A stretch of DNA of 64,000 nucleotides from Leptolyngbyaceae cyanobacterium C42_A2020_001 (GCA_015272515.1 JACYLN010000064.1:62001-126000); one strand, 5' to 3'; counted from the first letter of the stretch, positions 26,889 to 37,956 are shown. Numbers and translations are program-made. The notes: generated from the letters alone by a model not told the origin.

Positions 26889-27758
26889 ATGTCTACCCAA
26901 ACTGCTCAACTGCTGGATGGAAAAGCCCTTGCCCAACGAATGCAAGCAGAATTGGCTGAGCAAATCCAGACAATTCAAGGTCAAAAAGGTCGCGCCCCTG
27001 GTTTAGCCGTATTAATGGTGGGCGACAATCCCGCCAGCGCTGCCTACGTGCGAAATAAAGAACGCGCCTGCGAACGGGTGGGCATTGCGTCTTTTGGTAA
27101 ACACTACTCGGCAGACGTTTCTCAGGCAGAGCTAGAGGCAGATATTGAGGCATTGAACCAGGACGATCGCGTTGATGGCATTTTGGTGCAGTTACCCCTC
27201 CCTGACCATTTAGATTCTGTGGCGCTGCTCAACAAAATTCACCCCGATAAAGATGCAGATGGTTTGCATCCGGTGAATTTGGGGCGATTAGTGCGGGGAG
27301 AAGCCGGACTGCGAAGCTGTACCCCCGCTGGCGTGATGCGAATTTTGCAAGATTACCAGATTGACTCCAAAGGCAAGCACGCCGTTGTGATTGGGCGCAG
27401 CATTTTGGTTGGCAAACCCCAAGCCCTGCTATTGCTAGAAGCCGATGCCACCGTCACTATCGCTCACTCTAAAACCGCAAATTTAAACGAAATCACTCGC
27501 TCCGCCGATATTTTGATTGCCGCGATCGGTCGTCCCGATTTTATCAAAGCTGACATGGTGAAACCTGGTGCCACGGTGATCGATGTGGGCATTAACCGGA
27601 TTATTGATTACGAGGGTAAATCTCGTCTGGTGGGGGATGTGGATTTTGAAGCGGTGAGGGCGATCGCAGCCTATCTCACCCCGGTTCCCGGCGGCGTAGG
27701 TCCCATGACCGTCACCATGTTGTTGCAAAACACCTTTCAAAGTTATCAAGCTTTCTGA
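26889..27758 (+). CDS. folD: Methylene-THF dehydrogenase / methenyl-THF cyclohydrolase
   Basis: 289 residues, normal length. Interconverts 5,10-methylene-THF and 10-formyl-THF for purine and formyl-Met synthesis. [14 protein letters not shown] holds the catalytic Lys region, [12 protein letters not shown] and [16 protein letters not shown] the folate site, and [20 protein letters not shown] the NADP site; [14 protein letters not shown] closes it. Cytoplasmic. crtE follows after 116 bases on the same strand. Confidence 0.97.
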   Translation: MSTQTAQLLDGKALAQRMQAELAEQIQTIQGQKGRAPGLAVLMVGDNPASAAYVRNKERACERVGIASFGKHYSADVSQAELEADIEALNQDDRVDGILVQLPLPDHLDSVALLNKIHPDKDADGLHPVNLGRLVRGEAGLRSCTPAGVMRILQDYQIDSKGKHAVVIGRSILVGKPQALLLLEADATVTIAHSKTANLNEITRSADILIAAIGRPDFIKADMVKPGATVIDVGINRIIDYEGKSRLVGDVDFEAVRAIAAYLTPVPGGVGPMTVTMLLQNTFQSYQAF

Positions 27759-27874
27759 CCAAAACGATACTTTATGACGCAGGTGTACAGAAAGCTCCGT
27801 AAAATGGTTGAGAATACAAACCTGGATAACAGGATTGAATCAATCAACGGATAAGAAACTGGGAGGCTACAGGC

Positions 27875-28801
27875 ATGGTAATGACGGGCGACTTACGGGC
27901 GACCCAACGGGAGTTCCAATTTGACCTGGCAACCTATTTAGCAGAGCGTCAAGCCCAAGTAGAAGCAGCCCTTGATCGCTCCCTGCCAGTCATTTACCCA
28001 GAGAAGATTTACGAAGCGATGCGCTACTCGCTGATGGCAGGCGGTAAGCGGCTTCGCCCAATCTTATGCCTCGCCACCTGCGAGTTGACCGGCGGCACAG
28101 TTGAAATGGCAATGCCAACCGCATGTGCCCTGGAAATGATCCATACTATGTCGCTGATTCACGACGATCTGCCCGCAATGGATAACGACGATTATCGTCG
28201 CGGCAAACTTACGAATCACAAAGTGTTTGGAGAAGATGTGGCAATTTTGGCAGGCGATGGCTTGCTTGCCTATGCTTTTGAACACGTCGCGATCGAAACC
28301 AAAGGGGTTGCGGCTGAACAACTACTGAAAGTGGTTGCCATGCTAGGGCGGGCAGTAGGAGCTGCCGGGCTGGTCGGCGGACAAGTCGTCGATTTAGAGT
28401 GCGAAGGTAAATCTGATGTTTCCTTAGAAACGCTCAATTTCATCCACAATCACAAGACGGCTGCTCTGTTAGAAGCATCGGTAACCTCCGGAGCCGTACT
28501 TTCAGGGGCACCCGATGACGATGTGCAACGATTGCTGCGCTACGCCCAAAACATTGGCTTAGCATTTCAAATCGTGGATGATATTTTGGATATTACTGCC
28601 ACTCAAGAAGAGCTTGGCAAAACGGCTGGCAAGGATTTAACCGCGCAAAAGGCGACCTATCCCAGCATCTGGGGGTTGGAGGAATCGCGGCAGCAGGCTG
28701 ATAAATTAATCAGCAATGCCAAGTTAGAGCTAGCTCCATTTGGAGAGAAGGCGATCGCGCTGGTGGCGATCGCAGACTTCATCACTTCTCGAACTCACTA
28801 A
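27875..28801 (+). CDS. crtE: Geranylgeranyl diphosphate synthase
   Basis: 308 residues. A trans-prenyltransferase that makes the C20 precursor of carotenoids, phytol and quinones. The two aspartate-rich metal motifs are visible: [10 protein letters not shown] (first) and DDILD (second). [12 protein letters not shown] and the short MVMTGDLR start fit cyanobacterial CrtE. GGGAGG lies eight bases before the ATG. It is between folD and a DUF212 membrane protein, an order seen in other cyanobacteria. Confidence 0.95.
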   Translation: MVMTGDLRATQREFQFDLATYLAERQAQVEAALDRSLPVIYPEKIYEAMRYSLMAGGKRLRPILCLATCELTGGTVEMAMPTACALEMIHTMSLIHDDLPAMDNDDYRRGKLTNHKVFGEDVAILAGDGLLAYAFEHVAIETKGVAAEQLLKVVAMLGRAVGAAGLVGGQVVDLECEGKSDVSLETLNFIHNHKTAALLEASVTSGAVLSGAPDDDVQRLLRYAQNIGLAFQIVDDILDITATQEELGKTAGKDLTAQKATYPSIWGLEESRQQADKLISNAKLELAPFGEKAIALVAIADFITSRTH

Positions 28802-28881
28802 CTTTTTCCAGTCTGGTTGTTGAATCGCTCACACCACCGTTTTCTATTCTCGGCACACCTACTCTCACCCACCCAAACAAC

Positions 28882-29337
28882 ATGCAGGACTTTGGCAACA
28901 TTCTCAACAACCAGGTGCTGCTGGTTGCTATTGCAGCCTGTCTAATAGCTCAAGTATTCAAAGTGTTTGTTGAGCTAGCTAAGAACGGGAAAGTCAACGT
29001 TCGCTCCTTAGTTGAAACCGGAGGAATGCCCAGCGCCCATTCGGCGTTTGTCACGGCTCTCGCCAGTGGAGTGGGTCAGGCGCTTGGTTGGGCAAGCCCA
29101 GAGTTTGCCATGGCGGCGGTGTTTGCCGGAATTGTCATGTACGATGCGGCAGGGGTACGGCAAGCGGCCGGAAAGCAGGCCCGCGTCCTCAACCAGATCA
29201 TTGATGAGTTCTTTCAAGGTGATCACCATTTCAACGAAGACCGCCTCAAAGAGCTTCTAGGTCACACTCCCTTTCAAGTAATTGCAGGCTCTCTCCTCGG
29301 TGTCGCCATCTCCTGGGCTGCTGAACTCGCTTACTGA
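28882..29337 (+). CDS. Divergent PAP2 (DUF212) membrane protein
   Basis: 151 residues. ETGGMPSAHSAFVTALASGVG carries the PSAHS signature of the divergent PAP2/acid-phosphatase-related family; several hydrophobic helices (about 10-28, 50-70, 73-90 and the C terminus) place it in the membrane. A phosphatase role is suspected from the fold; the substrate is unknown. It follows crtE by 80 bases on the same strand, so a prenyl-phosphate substrate is an attractive guess. Confidence 0.9.
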   Translation: MQDFGNILNNQVLLVAIAACLIAQVFKVFVELAKNGKVNVRSLVETGGMPSAHSAFVTALASGVGQALGWASPEFAMAAVFAGIVMYDAAGVRQAAGKQARVLNQIIDEFFQGDHHFNEDRLKELLGHTPFQVIAGSLLGVAISWAAELAY

Positions 29338-29398
29338 AAGTAGGAATTCCATTGCGCCGCTTGTAAATGAATTAAAACTTTTTTATAAGATCATGCAA

Positions 29399-30034
29399 TT
29401 AGGGATGACAGTAGTAGAAGTCATGCCGTTTCAACCTATCTTGATAAACTTCATGGCGAACAGGATTCCAGCGAAGCTTAATCTCTGCAACGAGTTGTTT
29501 ATCAACAATAGTCGTAGCAAAGCCATTCTCTGTTGTTGATGGTTGGTAAGCGCCAGTCTCATAACACTCCAAAATAGCTGACAGCATTGATGTGAGGCTA
29601 TTGTAGACTTGGATTTCGCTATGATAAACAAAATAAATAGGTGCAGTGTCTAGCTTCTCACGACGGCAACGAGCACCGTAGAATTCGCCATTACAACTAA
29701 ATAGAGGGAGCAATTCTGGGACAATCGTGGGATCGTCATCGCCAAGCACTCTCCAATTAATGTTCATTTTGCGCTCTTCAAGGGCTTTGTGTAATGGAAG
29801 AAAATAGTGGTAGTGAAATAGAAAATCATTTTGTGCGTCAAGCTCCATGCCATCCCGCCACTGATACAACTCTTCAACTTCTCTGGGTAAGCGGAATGGA
29901 AAAGTACGAGTTTTTTCCTTAATCTGCGTTTTCGATAGTCCTTTGCGTAAACTTGCTCTAAGTCGAGGATTAACCCTGGCTGTGTGATTGAGAATTTGGC
30001 TCAAGGTTTTGGCGATTGTCAAAGGTTCATTCAT
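29399..30034 (-). CDS. SMI1/KNR4 (SUKH) family protein
   Basis: 211 residues. TFPFRLPREVEELYQWRDGMEL is the SUKH N-terminal pattern, and LFSCNGEFYGARC followed by VYHSEIQVYNSLTSMLSAIL fits the middle and end. In bacteria many SUKH proteins are immunity proteins to secreted nuclease or deaminase toxins; others are housekeeping. No toxin gene is adjacent, so a specific role is not assigned. It ends close to the DUF212 gene in convergent orientation. Confidence 0.75.
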   Translation of the reverse strand: MNEPLTIAKTLSQILNHTARVNPRLRASLRKGLSKTQIKEKTRTFPFRLPREVEELYQWRDGMELDAQNDFLFHYHYFLPLHKALEERKMNINWRVLGDDDPTIVPELLPLFSCNGEFYGARCRREKLDTAPIYFVYHSEIQVYNSLTSMLSAILECYETGAYQPSTTENGFATTIVDKQLVAEIKLRWNPVRHEVYQDRLKRHDFYYCHP

Positions 30035-30059
30035 AGAGTGCTCAAAAACTTTGTCTGGC

Positions 30060-31097
30060 TTATATTTTTCCCTTGATTTGACTCACAATCTGTTGAGTTG
30101 CGATCGTCGGTTCTTCTGCCTGCATAATTGCCCGCACGACGGCAACTCGATCGGCTCCAGCGGCTAACACGTCCGGCATATTGGTTGTATCAATGCCACC
30201 GATCGCAAACCAGGGAATCGTCGCGTGTTCTGCGGCATACCGAACATAATCCAATCCAGCGGCAGCTCGACCTGCTTTGGTGGGCGTTTCGTAAACGGGA
30301 CCGACTCCAATGTAATCTGCCCCTTCTTGAATCGCACGATGCATTTCATCCGGGTTTTTAGTAGAGCGTCCAATAATGCGCTGTGAACCCAGCAATTGTC
30401 GTGCCAGGGGTAGTGGCAAATCTTGTTGCCCCAAATGCACACCATCAGCTCCCACCGCCAGGGCAATATCGACGCGATCGTTGACGATAAACAGCGCACC
30501 ATACCGATGACAGAGTTGGCACAGTTGATCAGCAGTTGCCAACCGGATCTCATCATCTGCCTCCTTGTCCCGATGCTGCACCAACGTTAAACCGCCTTGC
30601 AAAGCCGCTTCGACCGTGGCGAATAGCTTTTCTGACGGAGACGTGACCAGATACAACCATGCCGTCTGGAGTTTTTGGCGATGCTCGTACCGAATCAGTT
30701 GGCTTTCCAGCGTATACACCCGATAGCGCATTTGCTTGCAGGCGATGCCCATATCAGATCGATACACTTTGCCGTACTCTTCCAAGACTCGCAAGGCTTC
30801 TTGAACTCGGCACAAATTTGCCTGAAGCACTTGCTGAATATCTGTCCGTTGCTCTTCACCAGGATGAGTTAGCTCGGTTCCGGCATCCCCAGGAGTATCC
30901 CTTGCTGCTCGCAGTTCTGAAGTATGCCATCGAGCTAATTCCTGGCGTAATGTCTTGCATTCTTCGGTCAGGTGCGCGTTGTCCAAGCCAAAGCGGCACC
31001 ACTCTTCAATAATCCGTAGCCCTTCTCGTGCCCGATCCAAATTGGCATCCAAAATACGATACAGCGATGGTTGAATAAAGCGATTTCGGCTATGCAT
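30060..31097 (-). CDS. thiE: Thiamine-phosphate synthase with N-terminal extension
   Basis: 345 residues, about 140 more than a minimal ThiE. The C-terminal TIM barrel holds LVQHRDKEADD, DGVHLGQQDLP, ADYIGVGPVYETPTKAG and FAIGGID, which bind the pyrimidine diphosphate and the thiazole phosphate. The N-terminal region (LYRILDANLDRAREGLRIIEEW and EALRVLEEYGKV, two related helical halves) is the extension found in cyanobacterial ThiE proteins and has no firmly assigned function. I see no TPP riboswitch upstream. Confidence 0.92.
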   Translation of the reverse strand: MHSRNRFIQPSLYRILDANLDRAREGLRIIEEWCRFGLDNAHLTEECKTLRQELARWHTSELRAARDTPGDAGTELTHPGEEQRTDIQQVLQANLCRVQEALRVLEEYGKVYRSDMGIACKQMRYRVYTLESQLIRYEHRQKLQTAWLYLVTSPSEKLFATVEAALQGGLTLVQHRDKEADDEIRLATADQLCQLCHRYGALFIVNDRVDIALAVGADGVHLGQQDLPLPLARQLLGSQRIIGRSTKNPDEMHRAIQEGADYIGVGPVYETPTKAGRAAAGLDYVRYAAEHATIPWFAIGGIDTTNMPDVLAAGADRVAVVRAIMQAEEPTIATQQIVSQIKGKI

Positions 31098-31299
31098 TAC
31101 GCCCGTTTAAACAGTTTCAACTTTTTAAGCATACTGAGCGCAGCGCCTGGTTGAACGGCTAACTAATCGCAAAAATTAGTGGTTCATCTGCTCTGAAATG
31201 AAGTACAACGTTTGAGTTATTCTCGTTCAAGCCCATCGCTACCGAAGCGGTTTTATCAGGGCTGAGATGTTCAACATTATGAGTGCTAGGAGAAGGGCG

Positions 31300-33450
31300 A
31301 TGAAATCTATCACTCCACAGAATCGTCATCCTAATGGTATTGATCAAGCGCTCGGTGTTCTCACCTTATGGTCTTCCGGTTGGCTCAGTGCAGGATTGGT
31401 TCTACTGCTGACAATTGGATTGAAACCTGAGCCAGCGATCGCTCAATCCCAAATATCACAGCAGTTTTCAACAGCTCAAACAAGCAATTCGGAGGCTGCA
31501 ACCGTCCTTTATGTCAATCCCACCAATGGTGACGACACCACCGCCGATGGAAGCGATCTGGCTCCCTTCAAAACCATCACTCGTGCCCTCGAAGTTGCCC
31601 AACCCAATACGACTATTCAACTTGCTCCTGGCACTTATAGCACTCAAACTGGAGAAAGTTTCCCAATCGCCCTGAAACCAAGAGTAACGCTGCAAGGCAA
31701 TGCTGATAATCGTGGGCAGGATGTAGTAATTCAAGGGGGTGGCACATTTGCCAGTCCCAATCTGCCTCGCCAAACCATCACCATTTTGGGGGGCGCAAAT
31801 CACGCGGCGCTGATTGGCATTACCATCACAAACCCCAATCCAGATGGTTATGGCATACAAATCGAATCCAGCAATCCCACCATTGCTAGTAGCACATTTA
31901 CAGGAAACGGTCGTGGTGGCATTATTCTCGCTGGTAGCAGTGACTCGCTCATTCGCAACAACTTCTTTTATCAAAATGGTGCGAATGGTATTAGCGTCAA
32001 CGGCACAGCACGTTCCACAATTCAAGAAAACATCTTTGAGCAAACGGAGATTGGCATTGTCGTGGATGATAGCGCCTCGCCTCTGATTGAGAACAACCGA
32101 ATTACCCAAAATAAAACGGGTGTGATGGTACAAGGCAAGGGACAGCCAAGACTTCGCAACAATTCGGTTGAAAATAATGCTGATTATGGGCTACGAGCGA
32201 TCGCAAAATCGCAGCCTGATGTTGCCTCCTCTGGTGCCGATGCAAACTTCTTCCGCAATAATGGCAAGCAAGACATCTCCAGAGAATCAGCAGTCACCGG
32301 TACTCCAGAGAAAAAAGGAGAACGTTCTGTCGAAACAGCAGAAAAAAACACGGCTGAAACAAAACCCGCATCTCCTGCTTCGCTTCAGCCAGAAACTCCA
32401 AAGCCTAGATCAGTTGGCAACGTCGTTGTTCCAGTTGTTCCCATTGCCCAGCCTGCGGTCTCGCCTGGCGGGAGGAGCGATCGCCCACCTGCCATTCCTC
32501 CTCGTCAGCCCCTCGCCCCCTCAACAGAACCAAAATTATCAGCAAAGCCTGACCAGCCTTTCCCCTCAGCCAGCATTGCTAGTAGAATTTCATCGGCAGC
32601 ATTTCCAACGCCTACAGCATTGTCTAATCGCGACTCAAGCTTGCAGCCTGTGAAGCCAATTCAAGTTGTACGAATGGAGCAGCCACCCGCCGATCTGCCC
32701 TCAGCATCAAATGAAGCTCCAGATAGTGTTGAGGTGAATCGAAGTCCGCAAACACAACCAATTCTGCGCCCAGTTCCTTCCGTTGCCAGCCAGCTCAGAA
32801 ATGAGCAGACCCCAAGAACCATGCCTCAACGCCCGCTGCTATTGCCCGTTCCACCAGCAGCCTCCCCCGATGACATTCCTGCTCCACCGCCAATTTCGCG
32901 TAAAGCAACGATCCCATCAGCTCAACTCATTTCGCCTCAACCTGCTTTATCTCGGAGAGCGATCGCGCCAGTATCAAGCCGTTCAATTCCTATTCCAGTA
33001 CCACCACCTGAGACTGTACAAATGGTGCCAGCTTCTAAGGTTGCACCTCCGCAACTCGTTCCACTTCCTATCTCGTCCCAACCTAAAACACTGGATACTC
33101 AATCAGTTACTAGATTAGGGAGTCTCCTTCCAGTACCAAATTCAGACATCCCTCTGGGTAACATCGGAGATATGCCCAGCGTTTATTCAGCTCAGGGTGG
33201 TTTGAATCAGAGCAGGTCTGGATGGGGAACAAACAATGTTGGCGTAGCTAAATATCGGGTAATTGTAGTAGCAACCGACAATATCCAGCAGGAACAAACC
33301 CGTTCCCTTGTGCCCAACGCCTTCCCAGTGATTTATCGAGGGCAAAGGGTTATGCAAGCGGGAGCGTTTGGTGATCGCACAAAAGCAGAACAACTTGTTG
33401 CCGCACTTAGCGATCAAGGGCTTCAAGCTGTTGTTGAGCCGTTGCGGTAG
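31300..33450 (+). CDS. Exported beta-helix (DUF1565) protein with SPOR-like C terminus
   Basis: 716 residues. One hydrophobic segment (WLSAGLVLLLTIGL) is followed by a right-handed beta-helix domain, about residues 70-320: YVNPTNGDDTTADGSD, PFKTITRALEVAQPNTTIQLAPG, then repeated IQ/NN-rich rungs (NPTIASSTFTGNG, RNNFFYQNGANGISV). A Pro/Ser-rich linker of about 300 residues leads to a C-terminal unit (RGQRVMQAGAFGDRTKAEQL) that resembles SPOR peptidoglycan-binding domains. I use ATG 31300, which has AGGAGAAGGG upstream; upstream in-frame codons at 31267 and 31279 are less likely. Probably cell-envelope; role unknown. Confidence 0.8.
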   Translation: MKSITPQNRHPNGIDQALGVLTLWSSGWLSAGLVLLLTIGLKPEPAIAQSQISQQFSTAQTSNSEAATVLYVNPTNGDDTTADGSDLAPFKTITRALEVAQPNTTIQLAPGTYSTQTGESFPIALKPRVTLQGNADNRGQDVVIQGGGTFASPNLPRQTITILGGANHAALIGITITNPNPDGYGIQIESSNPTIASSTFTGNGRGGIILAGSSDSLIRNNFFYQNGANGISVNGTARSTIQENIFEQTEIGIVVDDSASPLIENNRITQNKTGVMVQGKGQPRLRNNSVENNADYGLRAIAKSQPDVASSGADANFFRNNGKQDISRESAVTGTPEKKGERSVETAEKNTAETKPASPASLQPETPKPRSVGNVVVPVVPIAQPAVSPGGRSDRPPAIPPRQPLAPSTEPKLSAKPDQPFPSASIASRISSAAFPTPTALSNRDSSLQPVKPIQVVRMEQPPADLPSASNEAPDSVEVNRSPQTQPILRPVPSVASQLRNEQTPRTMPQRPLLLPVPPAASPDDIPAPPPISRKATIPSAQLISPQPALSRRAIAPVSSRSIPIPVPPPETVQMVPASKVAPPQLVPLPISSQPKTLDTQSVTRLGSLLPVPNSDIPLGNIGDMPSVYSAQGGLNQSRSGWGTNNVGVAKYRVIVVATDNIQQEQTRSLVPNAFPVIYRGQRVMQAGAFGDRTKAEQLVAALSDQGLQAVVEPLR

Positions 33451-33464
33451 GGAATTTCAAACAA

Positions 33465-33498
33465 TTAAGCCTCCAAGAATCAGTTTCTGGAGGCTTAA
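33465..33498 (-). terminator. Hairpin terminator between rpsJ and the beta-helix gene
   Basis: TTAAGCCTCCA (33465-33475) and TGGAGGCTTAA (33488-33498) form a perfect 11-base stem around 12 bases. Both genes converge on it. On the minus strand TTAATTGTTTG follows, a weak T-run, so it probably ends the str operon and may act on both strands. Confidence 0.75.
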
Positions 33499-33523
33499 CT
33501 CAACCCAAAATGACCAACTAAAC

Positions 33524-33841
33524 TTACAGCTTCACTTCAATATCAACTCCGGCAGGGAGGTCTAGTTTCATCAACGCATCAATTGTCTTGGATGATGGCT
33601 GATAAATGTCGATAATGCGATGGTGGGTACGGGTTTCAAAGTGCTCTCGCGAATCTTTATCGACGTGAGGAGAACGCAGGACGCAGTAAATTCTACGCCG
33701 TGTAGGAAGAGGGATTGGACCAATCGCCGTAGCATTGGTGCGATTGGCAGTATCTACAATCTTTTCGCAGGATGTATCCAAAAGGCGACGATCAAACGCC
33801 TTAAGCCGAATCCGAATCTTTTGTTGCTGAATAGTTGCCAT
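33524..33841 (-). CDS. rpsJ: 30S ribosomal protein S10
   Basis: 105 residues, full length, with [15 protein letters not shown] and [22 protein letters not shown] characteristic of S10 (also NusE). Here it closes the str operon after tufA, an arrangement seen in cyanobacteria. A 163-base gap with a strong hairpin separates it from tufA. Confidence 0.98.
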   Translation of the reverse strand: MATIQQQKIRIRLKAFDRRLLDTSCEKIVDTANRTNATAIGPIPLPTRRRIYCVLRSPHVDKDSREHFETRTHHRIIDIYQPSSKTIDALMKLDLPAGVDIEVKL

Positions 33842-33944
33842 TAAATTTACCAGTTAAGTTGTCAAGGTTCAGAAAAACAAAGCGAAAGGTATTGAGACAT
33901 CAATACTCGAAGCTAATCTCCACAACCTTTGCTAAACAGACTAT

Positions 33945-33983
33945 GAAGCTATTAGCAATCTCTGTATGAGTGCTAATAGCTTC
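33945..33983 (-). promoter_or_regulatory. Perfect 13-bp inverted repeat between tufA and rpsJ
   Basis: GAAGCTATTAGCA (33945-33957) and TGCTAATAGCTTC (33971-33983) form a perfect 13-base stem with a 13-base loop, 22 bases after the tufA stop. No T-run follows, so it is more likely an attenuator or RNA-processing/stability hairpin than a simple terminator. Confidence 0.6.
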
Positions 33984-34004
33984 AAACACCGAAGTACAGT
34001 GGTA

Positions 34005-35234
34005 CTACTTCAGGATTTTGGAAACAACCCCTGCACCAACAGTCCGACCACCTTCCCGGATTGCGAAGCGCATTCCCTGCTCGATCGCGATCGGGTTGAT
34101 CAGCTCTACAGTCATCTTGATGCGATCTCCAGGCATCACCATTTCAGCCTCGCTACCTTCGTCACTGGTGAAGTTGCTGATAGTTCCTGTCACATCTGTA
34201 GTCCGTACATAAAACTGGGGCTTATAACCAGGGAAGAAAGGAGTATGGCGACCACCTTCCTCTTTCTTCAAAATGTACACTTCAGACTCAAATTGAGTGT
34301 GGGGAGTAATGGAACCAGGTTTTGCCAGCACCATTCCACGCTCAATATCAGCCTTTTGAACACCTCGGAGAAGAATACCAGCGTTGTCGCCTGCCATCCC
34401 CTCATCCAGTTGTTTTTTAAACATTTCAATCCCCGTGACCACAGTCTTACGGGTAGGCTTGATCCCAACGATTTCAATTTCATCTTGGATCTTCACCTTT
34501 CCACGTTCAATTCTGCCAGTCGCAACCGTACCACGACCTGTGATCGAGAACACGTCTTCAACTGCCATCAAGAAAGGCTTATCAACTTCCCGCTCAGGAG
34601 TAGGAATGTAATCGTCCACAGAATCCATGAGTTCATAAATCTTGTCTACCCATTCGTTTTCACCACGCTGGGTTTTAGGATTTGCGGTCATGGTTTCCAG
34701 AGCTTGCAAGGCAGAACCAGCGGTGATAGGAATATCATCACCTGGGAAGTCATAGGAACTCAACAACTCGCGAACTTCCAGTTCCACCAGTTCCAGAAGT
34801 TCATCGTCATCAACCATGTCCTTCTTATTCAAGAACACAACCAGGCGAGGCACCCCAACCTGACGAGCAAGCAGAATGTGCTCACGAGTTTGGGGCATTG
34901 GTCCATCTGCAGCAGAAACGACTAGGATCGCACCGTCCATCTGAGCAGCACCCGTAATCATGTTCTTCACATAGTCAGCGTGACCGGGACAATCTACGTG
35001 AGCATAGTGACGATTCTGAGTTTCATACTCTACGTGAGCTGTGTTAATCGTGATACCACGAGCCTTTTCCTCAGGTGCAGCATCGATTTCGTCGTATTTT
35101 CTAGCCTGAGCTTGACCATTGGCTGCCAAAGTCATGGTGATTGCAGCAGTCAACGTGGTTTTGCCGTGGTCAACGTGACCAATCGTGCCGATGTTAACGT
35201 GGGGTTTAGTTCGTTCAAACTTTGCGCGTGCCAT
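34005..35234 (-). CDS. tufA: Elongation factor Tu
   Basis: 409 residues. Delivers aminoacyl-tRNA to the ribosome as a GTP complex. [10 protein letters not shown] is the P-loop, [13 protein letters not shown] the switch II region and NKKD the guanine-specificity motif. Length and start are normal. It is 24 bases after fusA in the str operon. Confidence 0.99.
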   Translation of the reverse strand: MARAKFERTKPHVNIGTIGHVDHGKTTLTAAITMTLAANGQAQARKYDEIDAAPEEKARGITINTAHVEYETQNRHYAHVDCPGHADYVKNMITGAAQMDGAILVVSAADGPMPQTREHILLARQVGVPRLVVFLNKKDMVDDDELLELVELEVRELLSSYDFPGDDIPITAGSALQALETMTANPKTQRGENEWVDKIYELMDSVDDYIPTPEREVDKPFLMAVEDVFSITGRGTVATGRIERGKVKIQDEIEIVGIKPTRKTVVTGIEMFKKQLDEGMAGDNAGILLRGVQKADIERGMVLAKPGSITPHTQFESEVYILKKEEGGRHTPFFPGYKPQFYVRTTDVTGTISNFTSDEGSEAEMVMPGDRIKMTVELINPIAIEQGMRFAIREGGRTVGAGVVSKILK

Positions 35235-35258
35235 TGATCTATGCGTTCCTTTTCCTGA

Positions 35259-37379
35259 TTATGCGTTCCCTTTACTCTTTGCGATGATTGCCTCAGCTTC
35301 ATTCCGAGGGACTTCGTCGTAGTTACTAAACTCCATCGAGAAGACCCCCCGTCCCTGAGTCTTTGTTCGGATATCTGTAGCATATCCAAACATGTTTGCC
35401 AATGGAACTTTTGCAGTTACCTTAGCAATTCCGTTGGTATTGTCTTGACCTTCAATCTGTCCTCTACGAGAGTTCAGGTCTCCGATCACATTACCAACAA
35501 AATCGTCCGGAACTTCAACTTCCACCTTCATCATCGGCTCCAACAAAACCGGAGCTGCCTTCATAACGGCTTCCTTAATTGCTATTGAACCAGCAATCTT
35601 GAATGCCATTTCCGAAGAATCGACCTCGTGGTAAGACCCATCAACCAGGGTAACCTTGAGGTCAATGACTGGATAACCAGCCACAATACCCGATTCGCAG
35701 GCTTCTTTCATCCCTTGTTCAGCGGGCGAAACGTATTCTTTAGGAACCGTCCCACCCACAATTTTAGAGACAAACTCGAATCCGCTACCAGGTTCCCCAG
35801 GCTCCAGTTCAATCACGACGTGACCATACTGTCCCTTACCACCACTTTGTCGAACAAACTTGCCCTCAGCCTTGACAGGTTTACGAATTGTTTCACGGTA
35901 TGCCACCTGAGGTGCACCGACGTTCGCTTCAACCTTAAATTCCCGCTTCATTCGGTCTACAAGAATATCCAGGTGCAGCTCACCCATCCCGGAGATGACC
36001 GTCTGATTCGTTTCTTGATCAACATGAACACGGAAGGTCGGGTCTTCTTCTGAAAGCGACTGGAGTGCCTTAGAAAGCTTCTCCATATCCTGCTTAGTTT
36101 TGGGTTCGACCGCCACGGAGATGACAGGCTCTGGAATAAAGAGGGACTCTAGAATGACTGGAGCATTTTCATCACAGAGGGTATCTCCCGTGAAGGTATC
36201 CTTAAGACCGAGGGCAGCGCCCAAGTCACCTGCACGAAGTTCATCCACTTCAATGCGGTCGTCCGCTTTCAACACAATGAGGCGAGAAATTCGTTCCTTC
36301 TTGTTTTTTGCTGAGTTCAAAACATAACTACCCTTACGAAGCACTCCTGAGTAAACTCGAACAAAAGTAAGTCGCCCGTATGGATCTGCCATGATTTTGA
36401 ACGCCAGTGCTGCCAAAGGCTGTTCATCATCTGCGACTCGTTCTACCGTTTCACCCTGAGGGGTAGTTCCCTGGATAGCTGGCACATCGATTGGAGCAGG
36501 TAGATAATCAATCACAGCGTCCAGAAGCAGTTGGACACCTTTGTTCTTGAAAGCAGAGCCACACAGCATCGGAACAATTGTTCCTTCTAGCGTTCCTTTC
36601 CGAAGAGCCGCTTTAATTTCGGCTTCTGTTAGCTCTTCTCCCTCAAGATATTTTTCAGTTAAGGCATCATCTGTTTCGGCGACAAATTCAAGCAGTTTGA
36701 GCCGATATTCTTCAGCTAATTCAGCTATCTCTTCAGGAATTTCAGCATCTTGAATATCGGTTCCCAGGTCATTTGCGTAAATGTAAGCTCGCATCCGAAC
36801 GAGGTCAACGATTCCTCGAAGATTATCCTCGCTGCCAATCGGGATTTGAATCGGCACGGCATTAGCTCGTAGGCGATCGCGAACCTGCTCATATACTTTA
36901 AAGAAATTCGCTCCCGTCCTGTCCATCTTATTGACAAAAACAATTCGAGGAACTCTATAACGGTCAGCTTGACGCCAAACTGTTTCGGTTTGAGGCTGAA
37001 CACCCCCTACCGAGCACAAAACTGTAATCACCCCATCCAACACCCGCATAGAACGTTCAACTTCGATTGTGAAGTCCACGTGTCCCGGAGTATCAATAAT
37101 ATTGATCTTATATTCCGGCTCTCCTGCCAAAGGTTGAGTTGGGTTGCTTGGGTCACGTCGAGTCCACGCCGTACTAATCGCCGCCGCCGTAATTGTAATG
37201 CCTCGCTCCCTCTCTTGCTCCATCCAATCCGTCACAGCAGTCCCTTCATGGACCTCACCCATTTTGTGAACGACACCTGAATAGAACAAAATTCGCTCGG
37301 TTGTAGTGGTCTTACCAGCATCAATATGCGCTGCAATACCAATATTTCTTACTCTTTCGAGCGGAACTGTACGTGGCAC
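35259..37379 (-). CDS. fusA: Elongation factor G
   Basis: About 706 residues. Drives ribosomal translocation; [14 protein letters not shown] is the P-loop, [12 protein letters not shown] switch II and [10 protein letters not shown] the guanine motif, followed by the usual domains II-V ([18 protein letters not shown]). I start at GTG 37379 ([15 protein letters not shown]), which has AAGGAGG seven bases upstream and matches EF-G N termini; the longer frame to 37430 is not supported. Confidence 0.98.
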   Translation of the reverse strand: MPRTVPLERVRNIGIAAHIDAGKTTTTERILFYSGVVHKMGEVHEGTAVTDWMEQERERGITITAAAISTAWTRRDPSNPTQPLAGEPEYKINIIDTPGHVDFTIEVERSMRVLDGVITVLCSVGGVQPQTETVWRQADRYRVPRIVFVNKMDRTGANFFKVYEQVRDRLRANAVPIQIPIGSEDNLRGIVDLVRMRAYIYANDLGTDIQDAEIPEEIAELAEEYRLKLLEFVAETDDALTEKYLEGEELTEAEIKAALRKGTLEGTIVPMLCGSAFKNKGVQLLLDAVIDYLPAPIDVPAIQGTTPQGETVERVADDEQPLAALAFKIMADPYGRLTFVRVYSGVLRKGSYVLNSAKNKKERISRLIVLKADDRIEVDELRAGDLGAALGLKDTFTGDTLCDENAPVILESLFIPEPVISVAVEPKTKQDMEKLSKALQSLSEEDPTFRVHVDQETNQTVISGMGELHLDILVDRMKREFKVEANVGAPQVAYRETIRKPVKAEGKFVRQSGGKGQYGHVVIELEPGEPGSGFEFVSKIVGGTVPKEYVSPAEQGMKEACESGIVAGYPVIDLKVTLVDGSYHEVDSSEMAFKIAGSIAIKEAVMKAAPVLLEPMMKVEVEVPDDFVGNVIGDLNSRRGQIEGQDNTNGIAKVTAKVPLANMFGYATDIRTKTQGRGVFSMEFSNYDEVPRNEAEAIIAKSKGNA

Positions 37380-37485
37380 AGCTACCTCCTTAGTCTCTGC
37401 CGTAAAAAGACAGATAGTTTCTATCTCCACACTGTTAAGATTTTATACTTTTTATCGTTAAACAGTTTGAAGTTCCATAATCCGC

Positions 37486-37956
37486 CTAGTAGCGGTAGTG
37501 AGCAAACGCCTTGTTTGCCTCAGCCATGCGGTGGGTCTCTTCACGCTTGCGAATTGCACTACCAGTCTGATTAGAGGCATCCATCAGTTCATTCGCTAAC
37601 TTACTAGACATTGTTTTTCCTGTTCGCTGGCGAGCAAACTGAATTAGCCAGCGCAACGCCAGTGCAGTCCCCCTGTCAGAACGAACTTCTACCGGAACCT
37701 GATATGTTGCACCACCAACCCGACGAGCCTTAACTTCAACCAACGGAGTTGCGTTTTTTACCGCTTGTTCAAACACACCAATCGGATCAGAACCTGTACG
37801 CTGCTCGATTGTTTTAAAGGCATCGTAGATGATATGGGAGGCAAGCGATTTTTTGCCACTTCTCATCAAGCGTCTTGCCATCATCGTAACAAGACGAGAG
37901 TTGTAAACCGAATCAGGCGGAATAGGACGTTTCTGGATAACAGTACGACGAGACAT
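37486..37956 (-). CDS. rpsG: 30S ribosomal protein S7
   Basis: 156 residues. The start [21 protein letters not shown] and [17 protein letters not shown] match S7, which nucleates assembly of the 30S head. Second gene of the str operon; 106 bases before fusA. Confidence 0.98.
   Translation of the reverse strand: MSRRTVIQKRPIPPDSVYNSRLVTMMARRLMRSGKKSLASHIIYDAFKTIEQRTGSDPIGVFEQAVKNATPLVEVKARRVGGATYQVPVEVRSDRGTALALRWLIQFARQRTGKTMSSKLANELMDASNQTGSAIRKREETHRMAEANKAFAHYRY

Noticed and set aside
31255-31280. CTGAGA-like sequence suggesting a TPP riboswitch before the beta-helix gene
   Set aside because: Only the short CTGAGA is present; the second conserved TPP element is missing, and the downstream gene is unrelated to thiamine.
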